From NCBI GenBank assembly GCA_009784615.1, contig WRBJ01000010.1, positions 1 through 53,403 of the forward strand: a stretch of 53,403 nt of DNA. The letters are read 5' to 3'. Source of the DNA: Defluviitaleaceae bacterium. Its GTDB lineage: Bacteria > Bacillota > Clostridia > Lachnospirales > WRAX01. The notes under the pieces were generated by a model. That model was not told the DNA's origin and searched no databases. It saw only the letters and a program-made list of their open reading frames with translations. The position numbers and the translations under genes are program-made. Below, piece after piece: positions 1-8,637 of the stretch (position 1 is the stretch's first letter; each line of letters starts with the position of its first letter).

Positions 1-60
1 AAAAAAAGTTTTTTGGGTGTATTGTTGTCTTTGTCAAGGGATGACGATAACAACAAGCTA

Positions 61-237
61 CGTCATTGCGAGGGCTACTAAATACCCAAAGCAATACACA
101 TCAAGCCCGAAGCAATCTAGTAAAGCCGTTTTATTGTCATACTGTTATTGCACATCAAGCAACTTGATGGCTAGTGGACTGGATTGCTTCGGGGTTGGTT
201 ACCCCGTTTGCCGTATACCCCGTCCCTCGCAATGACG
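61..237. repeat. Inverted pair of ~59-bp dispersed repeats
   Basis: Two copies of a ~59-bp unit face each other. The first (61-120) begins CGTCATTGCGAGGG and ends CCCGAAGCAATCTAG. The second (179-237) is the reverse complement, running from CTGGATTGCTTCGGGG to CCCTCGCAATGACG. Between them lies a small hairpin, CATCAAG/CTTGATG (153-169). The same unit occurs as another inverted pair at 8638-8773. The rest of 1-323 shows no convincing gene; an open frame at 17-235 lies inside the repeat and has no ribosome site. Confidence 0.8.
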
Positions 238-323
238 TAATGTACGTTTGTTAACAACCCCGAAGTAATTTAGTAGAGGGTGTGTGATGGTGTAAGGGTG
301 GTTGGAGGTGGTTGGATGAAATG

Positions 324-350
324 AAAAGGGCGGCTTATACCGCCCTTTTT
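324..350. terminator. Intrinsic terminator downstream of purC
   Basis: A perfect 10-bp stem, AAAAGGGCGG (324-333) pairing with CCGCCCTTTT (340-349), encloses a six-base loop. A-runs and T-runs lie on both sides, so it can work in either direction. It lies 28 bases beyond the purC stop on the minus strand. Confidence 0.85.
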
Positions 351-377
351 GATATATTACAACAAATCTTGCCCAAA

Positions 378-1055
378 TTACTCCAAAACCAACTTATTCA
401 AATCCATAGGCTGTATCCAAACACCATTATTATAAACACGCATACAACCGCCAGAAATCTCGTCAACAAGCACAACCTTGCCGTTAATCTGCCCAAATTC
501 AAATTTAATATCATACAATGTCAAATCTTTCTTAGCAAGGTCTTCACGCACATATGCCGCAACTTTTTTCGCCAAAGCCTTACATTCTTCAAATTGTTCA
601 TTGGTCATAATATCAAGAGCAACAAGACTGTCGCCCGTTATCGGCGGGTCGCCTTTATCGTCGTTTTTAAGGGTAAATTCAACCAAAGCATCCAGCGGCT
701 CGCCTTCTTTAATATAATCACTATAACGGCGCACATAACTACCCGTAGCTTTAAAACGCACAACAATCTCTAAACCCTTACCAAACAATTTGGCAGGCTT
801 CACCGTCATCTGCGCTTTATCCAAATCAGCAGAAACAAAATGCGTCGGCACATTATGCTTATTTAACATTTCAAAAAAATGCGCAGTAAGTGCCAAGCAT
901 TCACGTCCCAAACCATCTATCGTAAGCCCAACCTGGTTTTCGCCAGGGTCAAACACGCCGTCTTTGCCCGTGGCATCATCTTTAAATTGCAAGCAATAAT
1001 TGCCGTCTGCCAATGCGTAAACATCTTTTGTCTTACCTTTGTAAACCAATTCCAT
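378..1055 (-). CDS. purC: SAICAR synthase (phosphoribosylaminoimidazole-succinocarboxamide synthase)
   Basis: Joins aspartate to CAIR using ATP in de novo purine synthesis, in the cytoplasm. The 225-residue product opens with MELVYKGKTKDVY, the conserved start of short bacterial PurC, and contains the SLVALDIMTNEQFEE and YDIKFEFG segments typical of the family; the C-terminal region carries VDEISGGCMR. The start at 1055 was chosen because GAAGGAGGC sits just before it; an in-frame upstream extension encodes nothing family-like. It stands alone, divergent from rnhB, with its own terminator, rather than within a pur operon. Length is near the usual 230-240 residues. Confidence 0.95.
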   Translation of the reverse strand: MELVYKGKTKDVYALADGNYCLQFKDDATGKDGVFDPGENQVGLTIDGLGRECLALTAHFFEMLNKHNVPTHFVSADLDKAQMTVKPAKLFGKGLEIVVRFKATGSYVRRYSDYIKEGEPLDALVEFTLKNDDKGDPPITGDSLVALDIMTNEQFEECKALAKKVAAYVREDLAKKDLTLYDIKFEFGQINGKVVLVDEISGGCMRVYNNGVWIQPMDLNKLVLE

Positions 1056-1082
1056 AATGTAGCCTCCTTCAATTTTTAAACA

Positions 1083-1111
1083 ATTATAACATAAAACCAC
1101 CACGCCGTAAA
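1083..1111 (-). promoter_or_regulatory. Probable purC promoter
   Basis: On the minus strand a perfect TATAAT (1083-1088) lies 17 bases from TTTACG (1106-1111), a partial match to TTGACA. It is 28 bases upstream of the purC start. No purine riboswitch is visible in the short leader. Confidence 0.55.
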
Positions 1112-1118
1112 GTACGCA

Positions 1119-1146
1119 TTGAAAAAAATTCACATTGTGGTATAAT
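1119..1146 (+). promoter_or_regulatory. Promoter of the rnhB operon
   Basis: TTGAAA (1119-1124), a 16-base spacer and TATAAT (1141-1146) preceded by TGG, giving an extended -10. The leader to the rnhB start is very short, about 12 bases, with GAGGTGG as ribosome site. It is back to back with the purC promoter. Confidence 0.65.
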
Positions 1147-1164
1147 GAATACGAGGTGGTATAA

Positions 1165-1755
1165 ATGCCAACACTTTATTTTGAGGAAAAATATGGGGAA
1201 ATATATAACGCAATCTGCGGCGTAGACGAAGCAGGAGCAGGGCCATTAGCAGGACCCGTCGTTGCGGCGGCAGTTATTATGCCCAAAGGGCTAACAATTG
1301 AAGGCGTAAATGATTCTAAAAAACTAAGCGAAAAAAAGCGTGTGCAATTATCACAAATTATAATAGAAAAAGCCGTGGCTTGGAATATAGCCCTTGTGCA
1401 AGCAGACGAAATTGACGAAATAAATATATTGCAAGCACGTATGAAAGCGATGGCAAAAGCCATCGCAGGGCTTAACCCCAAAGCAGATTTTGCGCTGATA
1501 GACGGCAACAAAAAACCTGATTTAAATATAACCGCCGTTACGATAGAAGGCGGCGACGCAAAATCTTTCACAATAGCTTGTGCGTCAATATTAGCAAAAG
1601 TTTCACGTGATGAAATAATGCTTAATTATCACGAAAAATACCCGCAATACGGCTTTAACCGCCACAAAGGCTATGGCACAAAAATGCATATAGAAGCTAT
1701 AAAACAATTCGGCGCAAGCCCAATACACCGCAAAACCTTTTTAAAAAAGATATAA
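1165..1755 (+). CDS. rnhB: Ribonuclease HII
   Basis: Cleaves the RNA strand of RNA-DNA hybrids and nicks at single misincorporated ribonucleotides. The 196-residue protein shows the RNase HII signature GVDEAGAGPLAGPVVAAAV with the metal-binding D21 and E22, followed by NDSKKLSEKKR, a later ALIDG and the SILAKVSRDEIM segment that supply the other acidic residues. The C-terminal YGFNRHKGYGTKMH block is also typical. The gene leads a run of plus-strand genes with short gaps. Gene order rnhB, YlqG-like, FlhB-like matches Bacillus subtilis rnhB-ylqG-ylqH. Confidence 0.95.
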   Translation: MPTLYFEEKYGEIYNAICGVDEAGAGPLAGPVVAAAVIMPKGLTIEGVNDSKKLSEKKRVQLSQIIIEKAVAWNIALVQADEIDEINILQARMKAMAKAIAGLNPKADFALIDGNKKPDLNITAVTIEGGDAKSFTIACASILAKVSRDEIMLNYHEKYPQYGFNRHKGYGTKMHIEAIKQFGASPIHRKTFLKKI

Positions 1756-1768
1756 CGGGGGAATAATT

Positions 1769-3265
1769 ATGGATATAAAGTCTGCACTACTACAAATGTT
1801 GCCCGAAAACAGCGCATTACATAAACAAATAAAAAATACAGACAATGCAACCCTGCAACAAATCGTTGGGGCAGATTTAAATTTTACAACCCCTGCCGCC
1901 CTAAACCAACTATCCCCCCAAGCAATGGAAATTTTAACAGCCCTAATAGCAATGAAAGGAGCAAACCCCCAAATGACACCAATAGAGCCTATGCAATCGC
2001 TTTTAAACATAACACCAATCGTTGGCGCAAACCCCGACAATAGCGGGGAAAATGCCCGAAACTTAGCAATAGCACAAGCAAAGCAACCGCCAACCCTACA
2101 AAACCTAGCAAGCCTAGTATCAGGGCAAACCTTCTCTGCCGAAATTTTGGATATTAAACAAGGCTCTATTGCGCTAAAAATGGGCGACGGCAATACATTA
2201 AACGCACGCTCTTTAGTTATGCCCGATGCCCGCATTGGCGATAAAGCCGCCTTTGTTGTGCGTGAAGCAAATGGCGGGCAAATTATGCTGGAATTTTTGC
2301 GTGGCGGTGGCACAGGCGACAGCAAGGTTTCTGCAAGCATAATACGTGAAGCCCTAACAGCGGCAAATATGCAAGTAACCCCATCAAATGCGGGCATTGT
2401 AGAAGATTTGGTACTGCGCAATATGCCTATAGACCAAAGTATATTACAGCGCACGGCATTTTTCCGCTATTCTATGCCAACAGCACCATTTGAACAAATA
2501 CAATTTTTGCTGGAAAATAACTTTGCCGCAACAGACCGTACTGTACAAGTATTTGAAGGCATAGCAAAAGGCGAACTTTCGCTATCAAAAGAAATTACCA
2601 ACCTAAAAACTCTTGTCGAAAATGTTATACCGCAAACACCCGAACAAGCACAGGCTTTAGAAAATGCAAAAAATCAATTACAAACTTTGCAGCCAACACA
2701 AGACACGCAAAACCCCAACAACTACCTGCAAAACCTACGCACTATTGCACAGGAAATAATAAAAACGGCAAAAGAGCAAGGCAACACACCAATGGCACAA
2801 ACCGCCGAAAATATAGTGGATATTATAGACTTTACCCGCAATATAACAGAAACAAAACTATACTTCCAATTACCCTTTACCGTGGAAGATAAACAACATT
2901 TAGCAGAGCTTCACATATTTAAGAAAAAAGGCGACAAAGCCAAAAAAATAAACGGATATAATGCAACCGCCCTGCTTGCGCTAGATATGGCTTTTCTTGG
3001 GCGCATAGAAGTAATGGTGAATAAAAACGGCAATAACATAAACCTGCAAGTGCGTAGCAACAAAGACAAAACGCTTGAAACAGTAACGCTAAACGCAAAA
3101 GACCTTTCGGACTTGCTAGATGATGCAGGCTTCAAACTAACGCAATTACACACCAAAGCAATTGATGAAAAATTTGACATATCAACCCCTCTTGCAACAC
3201 CGCAACCTATTAGAGAAATCCCACAAGAAGCCCCAACAAGATATTCTTTTGATGCGAGGGTATGA
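1769..3265 (+). CDS. YlqG-like protein of unknown function
   Basis: A 498-residue protein rich in N, Q and A with no transmembrane segment or signal peptide. The position between rnhB and a short FlhB-like gene is that of ylqG in Bacillus subtilis and of similar genes in Clostridia. The layout, a low-complexity N-terminal two-thirds and a compact C-terminal part (about residues 370-460, PFTVEDKQHLAELHIFKKK onward), resembles FliK-type hook-length control proteins, whose C-terminal domain meets FlhB; this is inference. GGGGGAATAATT precedes the ATG. The stop is one base before the next start, so the two are probably translated together. Confidence 0.7.
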   Translation: MDIKSALLQMLPENSALHKQIKNTDNATLQQIVGADLNFTTPAALNQLSPQAMEILTALIAMKGANPQMTPIEPMQSLLNITPIVGANPDNSGENARNLAIAQAKQPPTLQNLASLVSGQTFSAEILDIKQGSIALKMGDGNTLNARSLVMPDARIGDKAAFVVREANGGQIMLEFLRGGGTGDSKVSASIIREALTAANMQVTPSNAGIVEDLVLRNMPIDQSILQRTAFFRYSMPTAPFEQIQFLLENNFAATDRTVQVFEGIAKGELSLSKEITNLKTLVENVIPQTPEQAQALENAKNQLQTLQPTQDTQNPNNYLQNLRTIAQEIIKTAKEQGNTPMAQTAENIVDIIDFTRNITETKLYFQLPFTVEDKQHLAELHIFKKKGDKAKKINGYNATALLALDMAFLGRIEVMVNKNGNNINLQVRSNKDKTLETVTLNAKDLSDLLDDAGFKLTQLHTKAIDEKFDISTPLATPQPIREIPQEAPTRYSFDARV

Positions 3266-3266
3266 T

Positions 3267-3560
3267 ATGGATAAAAATATTGATTTAAAGAAAAAAGCCG
3301 TTGCGCTTCAATATAACCTAGGATTATCTGCGCCAAAAGTGGTTGCAACAGGTGCAGGTCATTTGGCGCAAAAAATTATAGACACAGCAAAAGAAGGCGA
3401 TGTAAAATTATACAAAGACCCAAAATTGGTACAAGAGCTAACAAAGCTGGATTTGGGAGCAGAAATACCGCCAGAGCTATACCAGGTCGTGGCGCAGATT
3501 TTGGTGTTTATAAACGATTTGGATGCCTTGGAGGCAATGCGAGCCTATGATGAACAATAG
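3267..3560 (+). CDS. ylqH: Short FlhB-like protein (EscU/YscU/FlhB C-terminal domain)
   Basis: A 97-residue protein matching the cytoplasmic C-terminal domain of FlhB (KKAVALQYNLGLSAPKVVATGAGHLAQKI ordering: an ALxY block, then PxVxAxGxGxxA) but lacking the membrane part and the autocleaving NPTH sequence. Such free-standing FlhB-tail proteins (YlqH type) sit beside rnhB in many spore formers and their role is unsettled. The start at 3267 follows GAGGG directly after the upstream stop; earlier in-frame ATGs fall inside the upstream gene. The 3' end overlaps yraN. Confidence 0.75.
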   Translation: MDKNIDLKKKAVALQYNLGLSAPKVVATGAGHLAQKIIDTAKEGDVKLYKDPKLVQELTKLDLGAEIPPELYQVVAQILVFINDLDALEAMRAYDEQ

Positions 3561-3909
3561 CAAATTAAAAGGCGACTATGGTGAAAATGCGGTTGCAGGC
3601 TATCTCGAAGCCAAAGGATATCATATTTTAAAACGCAACTTTAAAGCAAATGGCGGCGAAATTGACATCATAACCAAAGATGGCGAATATATCGTATTTA
3701 TCGAGGTAAAATACCGCACCAACGCAAATTATGGCGAGGCGGCAGAAGCTGTAGATTTTTCAAAATCCCGCCGTATAATTTCCGCCGCAAAACAGTATTT
3801 ACACAAAAATGATAAATGGGAACATCCTTGCCGCTTTGATATAATCGAAGTTTTCGGCAAAGAACAATTAAACATAACACACCACGAAAATGCTTTTTGG
3901 GAGGGTTAA
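3547..3909 (+). CDS. yraN: YraN/UPF0102 family nuclease-like protein
   Basis: A 120-residue protein of the restriction-endonuclease-like fold. It shows the family blocks KGDYGENAVAGYLEAKGY, NGGEIDIITKDG (metal-binding D and E) and FIEVKYR, a PD-(D/E)xK-type core, then the S-K-RRI segment. The family is nearly universal and linked by context to DNA repair; its substrate is uncertain. The start at 3547 follows GGAGG at 3530-3534 and overlaps the FlhB-like gene by 14 bases; the adjacent ATG at 3550 is equally possible. It lies in the same run as rnhB. Confidence 0.88.
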   Translation: MMNNSKLKGDYGENAVAGYLEAKGYHILKRNFKANGGEIDIITKDGEYIVFIEVKYRTNANYGEAAEAVDFSKSRRIISAAKQYLHKNDKWEHPCRFDIIEVFGKEQLNITHHENAFWEG

Positions 3910-3910
3910 A

Positions 3911-4693
3911 ATGATAAGACGAGAAAAAAACGGCGTTGTATGGTTTGAATTTGAAAATTTGGCGGAGCATAACATACGCCATTGCTTCACAACCCGCATT
4001 GGTGGCGTATCAAACGACGGCTATTCGTCTTTAAACCTAGGATTTTATAACGGCGATGATATAAACAATATCCACGAAAATTTTTTACGCACCTGCAACA
4101 CCATAGGTTTCGACCCAACCCGTGTTGTATTAAGCAATCAAATGCACGGCACACATATAGAAAAAATACAAGAAAAACGTGATGTCGAAAAAACAGACGG
4201 GCTTGTTACAGATGTAGTAGGTATAACCCTAGCTACATATTATGCCGATTGTGTGCCGATTCTGCTATACGACCCCATCAACCGTGCTGTTGCCAACGCT
4301 CACGCAGGTTGGCGTGGTGTTGCCGCAGATATGCCTAGCGAAGCTGTTAAAGCTATGACAAAATTTTACAAAACCAATCCAAATGACCTTTTAGCGGGCA
4401 TTGCGCCATCTATATCTGCCAAATATTTTGAAGTTGGCGCAGATGTTGCAGAAATATTTAAAAAATCCCTTCCCTTTTCGTCAAATTTCGTTTATAATAG
4501 TGCAAGCGTACAAAACAAATTTCATATAGATTTATGGGGAGTTTGTCGCGAAAGTCTGATAAATGCAGGACTTGCACCACAAAATATAGAAATAGCAAAC
4601 CTTTGCACATATGAAAGGGATGACCTTTTCTTCTCTCACCGCAGAAGCCAAGGCGCACCAAGAGGAAATATGTTGGCAATGATACAATTGTAA
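3911..4693 (+). CDS. pgeF: Peptidoglycan editing factor PgeF (DUF152, laccase-domain family)
   Basis: PgeF/YfiH proteins remove wrongly incorporated L-serine from peptidoglycan precursors; older annotation calls them multicopper polyphenol oxidases. The 260-residue product carries the family's metal-site blocks: NQMHGTHI (His), YYADCVPILLYDP (Cys) and HAGWRG (His), with the C-terminal CTYERDDLFFSHRR and GRN-like GAPRGN. Length is normal. The start at 3911 follows GGGAGGG; the upstream gene's stop is one base away. Housekeeping gene within the rnhB run. Confidence 0.9.
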   Translation: MIRREKNGVVWFEFENLAEHNIRHCFTTRIGGVSNDGYSSLNLGFYNGDDINNIHENFLRTCNTIGFDPTRVVLSNQMHGTHIEKIQEKRDVEKTDGLVTDVVGITLATYYADCVPILLYDPINRAVANAHAGWRGVAADMPSEAVKAMTKFYKTNPNDLLAGIAPSISAKYFEVGADVAEIFKKSLPFSSNFVYNSASVQNKFHIDLWGVCRESLINAGLAPQNIEIANLCTYERDDLFFSHRRSQGAPRGNMLAMIQL

Positions 4694-4705
4694 GGGGATA
4701 AAATT

Positions 4706-6031
4706 TTGAAAAAACAAATAGTAGAAATAGAACCAAATAGCATTGCGCAGGAGCTAGGCATACAACCCGGCGATTTTTTGCTTGCAGTTGACAATCAACC
4801 CGTTGTGGACTTCTTCGACTTTAGAATGGCGCAAGCATCCGAAGAACTAGAGATAACAATAGAAAAAGCAAACGGCGAACAATGGATTTTAGAAATAGAA
4901 AAAGACGAAGATGAAGAACTAGGACTTGTCTTTGAAAGCGGTCTAATGGACGATATGCGCCGTTGCGGCAATAAATGCGTCTTTTGTTTTATAGACCAAA
5001 ACGCCCCAAATATGCGTGAAACACTGTATGTAAAAGACGACGATTACCGCCTGTCCTTTTTGCACGGCAATTATATAACATTAACAAATATGACAGACGC
5101 TGACATAAGACGTATTTTGCAATATCACATATCCCCCGTCAACATTTCAATACACGCAACCGACCCAAATGTACGCATTAAAATGATGAACAACCCAAAA
5201 GCAGGACGGTCATTAGAATTTTTAGGCAAATTAGCCGAAGGCGGCATAGCGTTAAGCCTACAAATAGTGTTATGTAAAGGCTATAACGACGGTGATATAT
5301 TAGATAAAACCATACAGGATTTAAGTCAATACATACCGCAGGGCGGCGGCGGTTGCTCATTATCCATAGTGCCCGTGGGGTTGACTAAGTATAGAAAAGA
5401 ACGCAACCTAGCAGAACTTTTGCCGCTAGAAGCGGATGACTGTAAGGATGTTATAGCTAAGGTTGCACACTGGCAAAACAAACTAATGGCAAAAAAAGGC
5501 GCAAGATTTGTTTTCGCCGCAGATGAATTTTACCTTAAAGCAGGCATTGACGTACCGCCTTATGAAGATTATGACGACTTTCCGCAAATAGAAAACGGCG
5601 TTGGTATGATAGCCGCAATGCGCCACGAATTTAAAAACGCATTGGTAGAAAATGCCGACAAAATGCCGCTCACAAAGAAAATTACCGTTGTAACAGGCTA
5701 TGCATCAAAAGACTTTATGCATAGCCTTGCAAATGCCGCAACATCCACCTTCCCACAGCTTACAATAAATGTCGTCCCAATAAAAAATAACTTCTACGGC
5801 GAGCTTATAACCGTTGTCGGTCTTTTAACAGCAGGAGATATTATGTCACAGCTCAAAGGGCAAGATTTAGGCGATTTGGTACTTTTGCCATCCTGTATCT
5901 TGCGTGCCGAAGAAGATGTATTTTTAGATGATATAACATTAGACGAAATGCGCAATCAACTGGGCGTACAAGTTTTATCAGTAAACGCCAACGGTGATGA
6001 ATTTTTAAGGAGTCTTTTATGCAACCAATAG
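4706..6031 (+). CDS. DUF512 family radical SAM/PDZ protein
   Basis: A 441-residue protein with an N-terminal PDZ-like domain (about residues 5-70, IAQELGIQPGDFLLAVD), then a radical SAM-like part with the CGNKCVFC cluster motif (CxxxCxxC, near residue 90) and SIHATDPNVR, then the DUF512 C-terminal region. This family almost always sits directly upstream of der in Clostridia, as here, but its reaction is unknown. The start is TTG at 4706 behind GGGG. It overlaps der by 13 bases, implying coupled translation. Confidence 0.88.
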   Translation: MKKQIVEIEPNSIAQELGIQPGDFLLAVDNQPVVDFFDFRMAQASEELEITIEKANGEQWILEIEKDEDEELGLVFESGLMDDMRRCGNKCVFCFIDQNAPNMRETLYVKDDDYRLSFLHGNYITLTNMTDADIRRILQYHISPVNISIHATDPNVRIKMMNNPKAGRSLEFLGKLAEGGIALSLQIVLCKGYNDGDILDKTIQDLSQYIPQGGGGCSLSIVPVGLTKYRKERNLAELLPLEADDCKDVIAKVAHWQNKLMAKKGARFVFAADEFYLKAGIDVPPYEDYDDFPQIENGVGMIAAMRHEFKNALVENADKMPLTKKITVVTGYASKDFMHSLANAATSTFPQLTINVVPIKNNFYGELITVVGLLTAGDIMSQLKGQDLGDLVLLPSCILRAEEDVFLDDITLDEMRNQLGVQVLSVNANGDEFLRSLLCNQ

Positions 6032-7341
6032 TAGCAATAGTAGGTCGCCCAAACGTCGGCAAATCTACCCTTTTTAACAGAATAATAGGCGAGCGTATAT
6101 CCATTGTCGAAGACACACCTGGCGTTACCCGTGATAGACTATACGCCCAAGCCAACTGGCAACGCCACAACTTCTTACTGGTAGACACAGGCGGGCTAGA
6201 CTTGGACAGCAACGATGATATGGTAAAACACATCCGCAACCAAGCCCAAATTGCAATAGAAACCGCCGATGTGGTGCTATTTGTCGTTGATGGTAAGGCA
6301 GGTATAACAGAAGGCGATGCCGCCGCCGCCAACATTCTGCGCCGTAGTGGCAAACCCGTCGTGCTTGCCGCAAACAAACTAGACGATATAAAATACGACA
6401 GCCTAGCATACGAATTTTACGAGTTAGGCATTGGCGAACCTCACCCAATTTCTGCCGCAAATATGCTGGGTCTTGGCGATATGTTGGACGTTATATGCGA
6501 ACATTTTGAAGGCTTTGCCGAAGACGAAGATGATGACGACATTATAAAAGTAGCCATTGTAGGTAAACCAAACGTCGGCAAATCCTCCATAATCAACCGC
6601 ATTTTAGGTGAAGAAAGGGTAATAGTAAGCAATGTAGCAGGTACAACACGTGATGCCGTTGACACTTTCTACGAGCGTGACGGGCAACGCTTTATGTTTA
6701 TAGACACAGCAGGCATTAGACGGCGTAGCAAAATAAAAGAGGATATAGAAAAATACAGCCTAATACGTGCCGTTGCAGCAATAGACCGTTGCGACGTGGC
6801 AATCCTAGTAATATCAGCCGAAGACAATATAACAGACCAAGACACAAAAATAGCAGGCATAGCACACGAAAAAGGCAAAGCTGGCATAATAGTAGTAAAC
6901 AAATGGGACGCAATAGAAAAAGACAATAAAACAATGAAAAAATTTGAAGAAAAAATTGACAGCGAACTAAAATTTATGCCATATGCCCCAAAAATGTATA
7001 TCTCTGCATTAACAGGGCAACGTGTTGACAATTTGTTTGACGAGATAAAAATCGTAAGCCAAAACGCCACAATGCGGGTACAAACAGGCGTGCTAAACGA
7101 GGTTATACTAGAAGCCACCGCAAGAAACCAACCACCAGCACAAAAAGGTGTTGCGCTTCGCATATACTATGGCACACAGGTATCTGTAAAACCCCCAACA
7201 TTCGTACTTTTTGTAAATAATACCGAATTACTGCATTTTAGCTACAAACGCTATATAGAAAACCAAATACGCCAAAACTTCGGTTTCAAAGGCACACCAA
7301 TACATTTTATAGCCCGCAATAGGGATAGGAGTGAAAAATAA
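6019..7341 (+). CDS. der: Ribosome biogenesis GTPase Der (EngA)
   Basis: Essential GTPase for 50S ribosomal subunit maturation. The 440-residue protein has two tandem G domains, the family hallmark: the first with GRPNVGKSTLFN (P-loop), DTGG and NKLD; the second (from about residue 176) with GKPNVGKSSIIN, DTAGIRRR and NKWD. A KH-like C-terminal domain follows, ending in the FGFKGTPI segment. AAGGAG precedes the ATG. The stop codon shares one base with the plsY start. Confidence 0.97.
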   Translation: MQPIVAIVGRPNVGKSTLFNRIIGERISIVEDTPGVTRDRLYAQANWQRHNFLLVDTGGLDLDSNDDMVKHIRNQAQIAIETADVVLFVVDGKAGITEGDAAAANILRRSGKPVVLAANKLDDIKYDSLAYEFYELGIGEPHPISAANMLGLGDMLDVICEHFEGFAEDEDDDDIIKVAIVGKPNVGKSSIINRILGEERVIVSNVAGTTRDAVDTFYERDGQRFMFIDTAGIRRRSKIKEDIEKYSLIRAVAAIDRCDVAILVISAEDNITDQDTKIAGIAHEKGKAGIIVVNKWDAIEKDNKTMKKFEEKIDSELKFMPYAPKMYISALTGQRVDNLFDEIKIVSQNATMRVQTGVLNEVILEATARNQPPAQKGVALRIYYGTQVSVKPPTFVLFVNNTELLHFSYKRYIENQIRQNFGFKGTPIHFIARNRDRSEK

Positions 7342-8000
7342 TGCCAGATTTTATGTTTCCTTGGATTTATATTTTAATAGGCTACCCAATAGGCTCGTTA
7401 CAATTTGCCTATTTTGTAGGCAAAATCATTGGCAAAATTGATATTAGAGAACACGGCAGCGGCAACGCCGGCACAACCAATGTATATCGTGTTATGGGTG
7501 TCAAAAACGGTTTAATTGTACTGTTTTTTGACCTGCTAAAAACAATGGTACCCATAATTATCCTCCATATCGTTCTCTACGGTCAACCGTGGGGTTTACA
7601 AAGCCTAGAAACATTCGAGCCTACATATTACATCCCTGGTTTATTAATGGGCTTCGGCGCAGTCTTGGGACACTGCTTCCCGTTTTACCTAAAATTTCGT
7701 GGCGGCAAAGGCGTTGCCTGTGTTATCGGTATGGTTATAATGTTCGACCCACGGGTTTTAGTAATAGTCCTTACAATTTCTGCCGTTATCGTCATCACAA
7801 CCCGCTTTATATCTTTAGCATCCACAACAGGCTTTATATCCCTTGCGGCTGTTACCACATACTTTTACAGCGACTATACCGTAATCGTCATCTTCATATG
7901 GCTCTTGGCGGCTTTGGGTATGTTTACCCACCGCAAAAACATACTATGGCTAATAACAGGACAAGAACGCCGCTTTAACTTCCGCAGAAGCAAAACCTAA
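7341..8000 (+). CDS. plsY: Glycerol-3-phosphate acyltransferase PlsY
   Basis: Membrane enzyme moving an acyl group from acyl-phosphate to glycerol-3-phosphate, the first step of phospholipid synthesis. The 219-residue protein has about five to six membrane helices and the three PlsY motifs: GSGNAGTTN near residue 38, HCFPFYLKFRGGKGVA near 113, and a later T-H-R-K-N-I segment. TAATG overlap with der shows coupling; der-plsY adjacency is common in Firmicutes. Confidence 0.95.
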   Translation: MPDFMFPWIYILIGYPIGSLQFAYFVGKIIGKIDIREHGSGNAGTTNVYRVMGVKNGLIVLFFDLLKTMVPIIILHIVLYGQPWGLQSLETFEPTYYIPGLLMGFGAVLGHCFPFYLKFRGGKGVACVIGMVIMFDPRVLVIVLTISAVIVITTRFISLASTTGFISLAAVTTYFYSDYTVIVIFIWLLAALGMFTHRKNILWLITGQERRFNFRRSKT

Positions 8001-8064
8001 TGGAATAAAATTGGTAATTTCTGACTATATTTATTGTAACGGATAAATATAGGAGGACAAGATT

Positions 8065-8340
8065 ATGAACGCAAATGTTTACGAATATATCCCAGAGCAA
8101 AAAATACGCAAATCAAAACGCAAACAAAAAACCCTTTCACAAGACGACATCTTCATACTTTCTGCCCTAGAAAAACTGCAAAAAGACCTAGAAAACGTGC
8201 ATCGCTCGCTTGACGAGGTTTCAGACCCAGACCTTATAGACAGCTTTGTTTATGAGCTTAACGCCATAAATATGCGGTATAAGGTCTATTTGCAAATGTG
8301 CAAAGAACGTGGTTTGGTAGCGTCTATGTTTGAGGGGTGA
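8065..8340 (+). CDS. YaaL-like DUF2508 family protein
   Basis: A 91-residue, highly charged, probably helical protein with no membrane segment. The order of a small DUF2508-type gene directly before bofA matches yaaL-bofA of Bacillus subtilis, though there it follows recR. TAGGAGG precedes the ATG. Function unknown in the family. The stop overlaps the ribosome site of bofA. Confidence 0.7.
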   Translation: MNANVYEYIPEQKIRKSKRKQKTLSQDDIFILSALEKLQKDLENVHRSLDEVSDPDLIDSFVYELNAINMRYKVYLQMCKERGLVASMFEG

Positions 8341-8344
8341 AGAT

Positions 8345-8611
8345 GTGGAAAACAGCATATTAATTTTAGGTGCAATAGGTATATTGCTTGCTATAGGTAT
8401 TTTGGTAATAACAGGTAGGTTTCGCAAGGCAATAAATATAATTTTGCGTGGTGTGCTGGGCATAGCCGCAATATTTGGAATAAATTGGGGACTAACAGCA
8501 ATGGGCATTTACATTGCTACACCAGGCATTAACGCCCTAACAGTAAGCACAATAGCTTTTCTGGGTCTGCCAGGCTTGGTAAGCATCTACGGATTAGCAT
8601 TTTTCAGCTAA
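8345..8611 (+). CDS. bofA: BofA family protein (pro-sigma-K processing inhibitor)
   Basis: An 88-residue protein with two hydrophobic helices separated by RFRKAINIILRGVLG, matching BofA in size and in the conserved RxxxxxLxxGxxG region and the GIxxATxxxxGLPG-like C-terminal half. In Bacillus BofA holds the sigma-K protease SpoIVFB inactive in the outer forespore membrane. The GTG at 8345 is chosen because GAGGGG lies seven bases upstream; an in-frame TTG at 8330 lies inside the previous gene and lacks a site. Supports an endospore-forming host. Confidence 0.85.
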   Translation: MENSILILGAIGILLAIGILVITGRFRKAINIILRGVLGIAAIFGINWGLTAMGIYIATPGINALTVSTIAFLGLPGLVSIYGLAFFS

Positions 8612-8637
8612 AACCACCGAACACCCCCGCCCCTTTA

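Noticed and set aside
17-235. 72-residue open frame on the plus strand
   Set aside because: Lies entirely within the inverted repeat pair, has no ribosome site, and encodes the repeat's palindromes.
312-773. Long open frames antisense to purC, including one of 153 residues
   Set aside because: Opposite strand of a clear purC; sequence is N/I/T-rich without recognisable features, and the first part overlaps a terminator.
1741-2454. 237-residue antisense frame within the YlqG-like gene
   Set aside because: Antisense to a well-placed gene with a ribosome site; A-rich codon bias on the plus strand produces such mirror frames.
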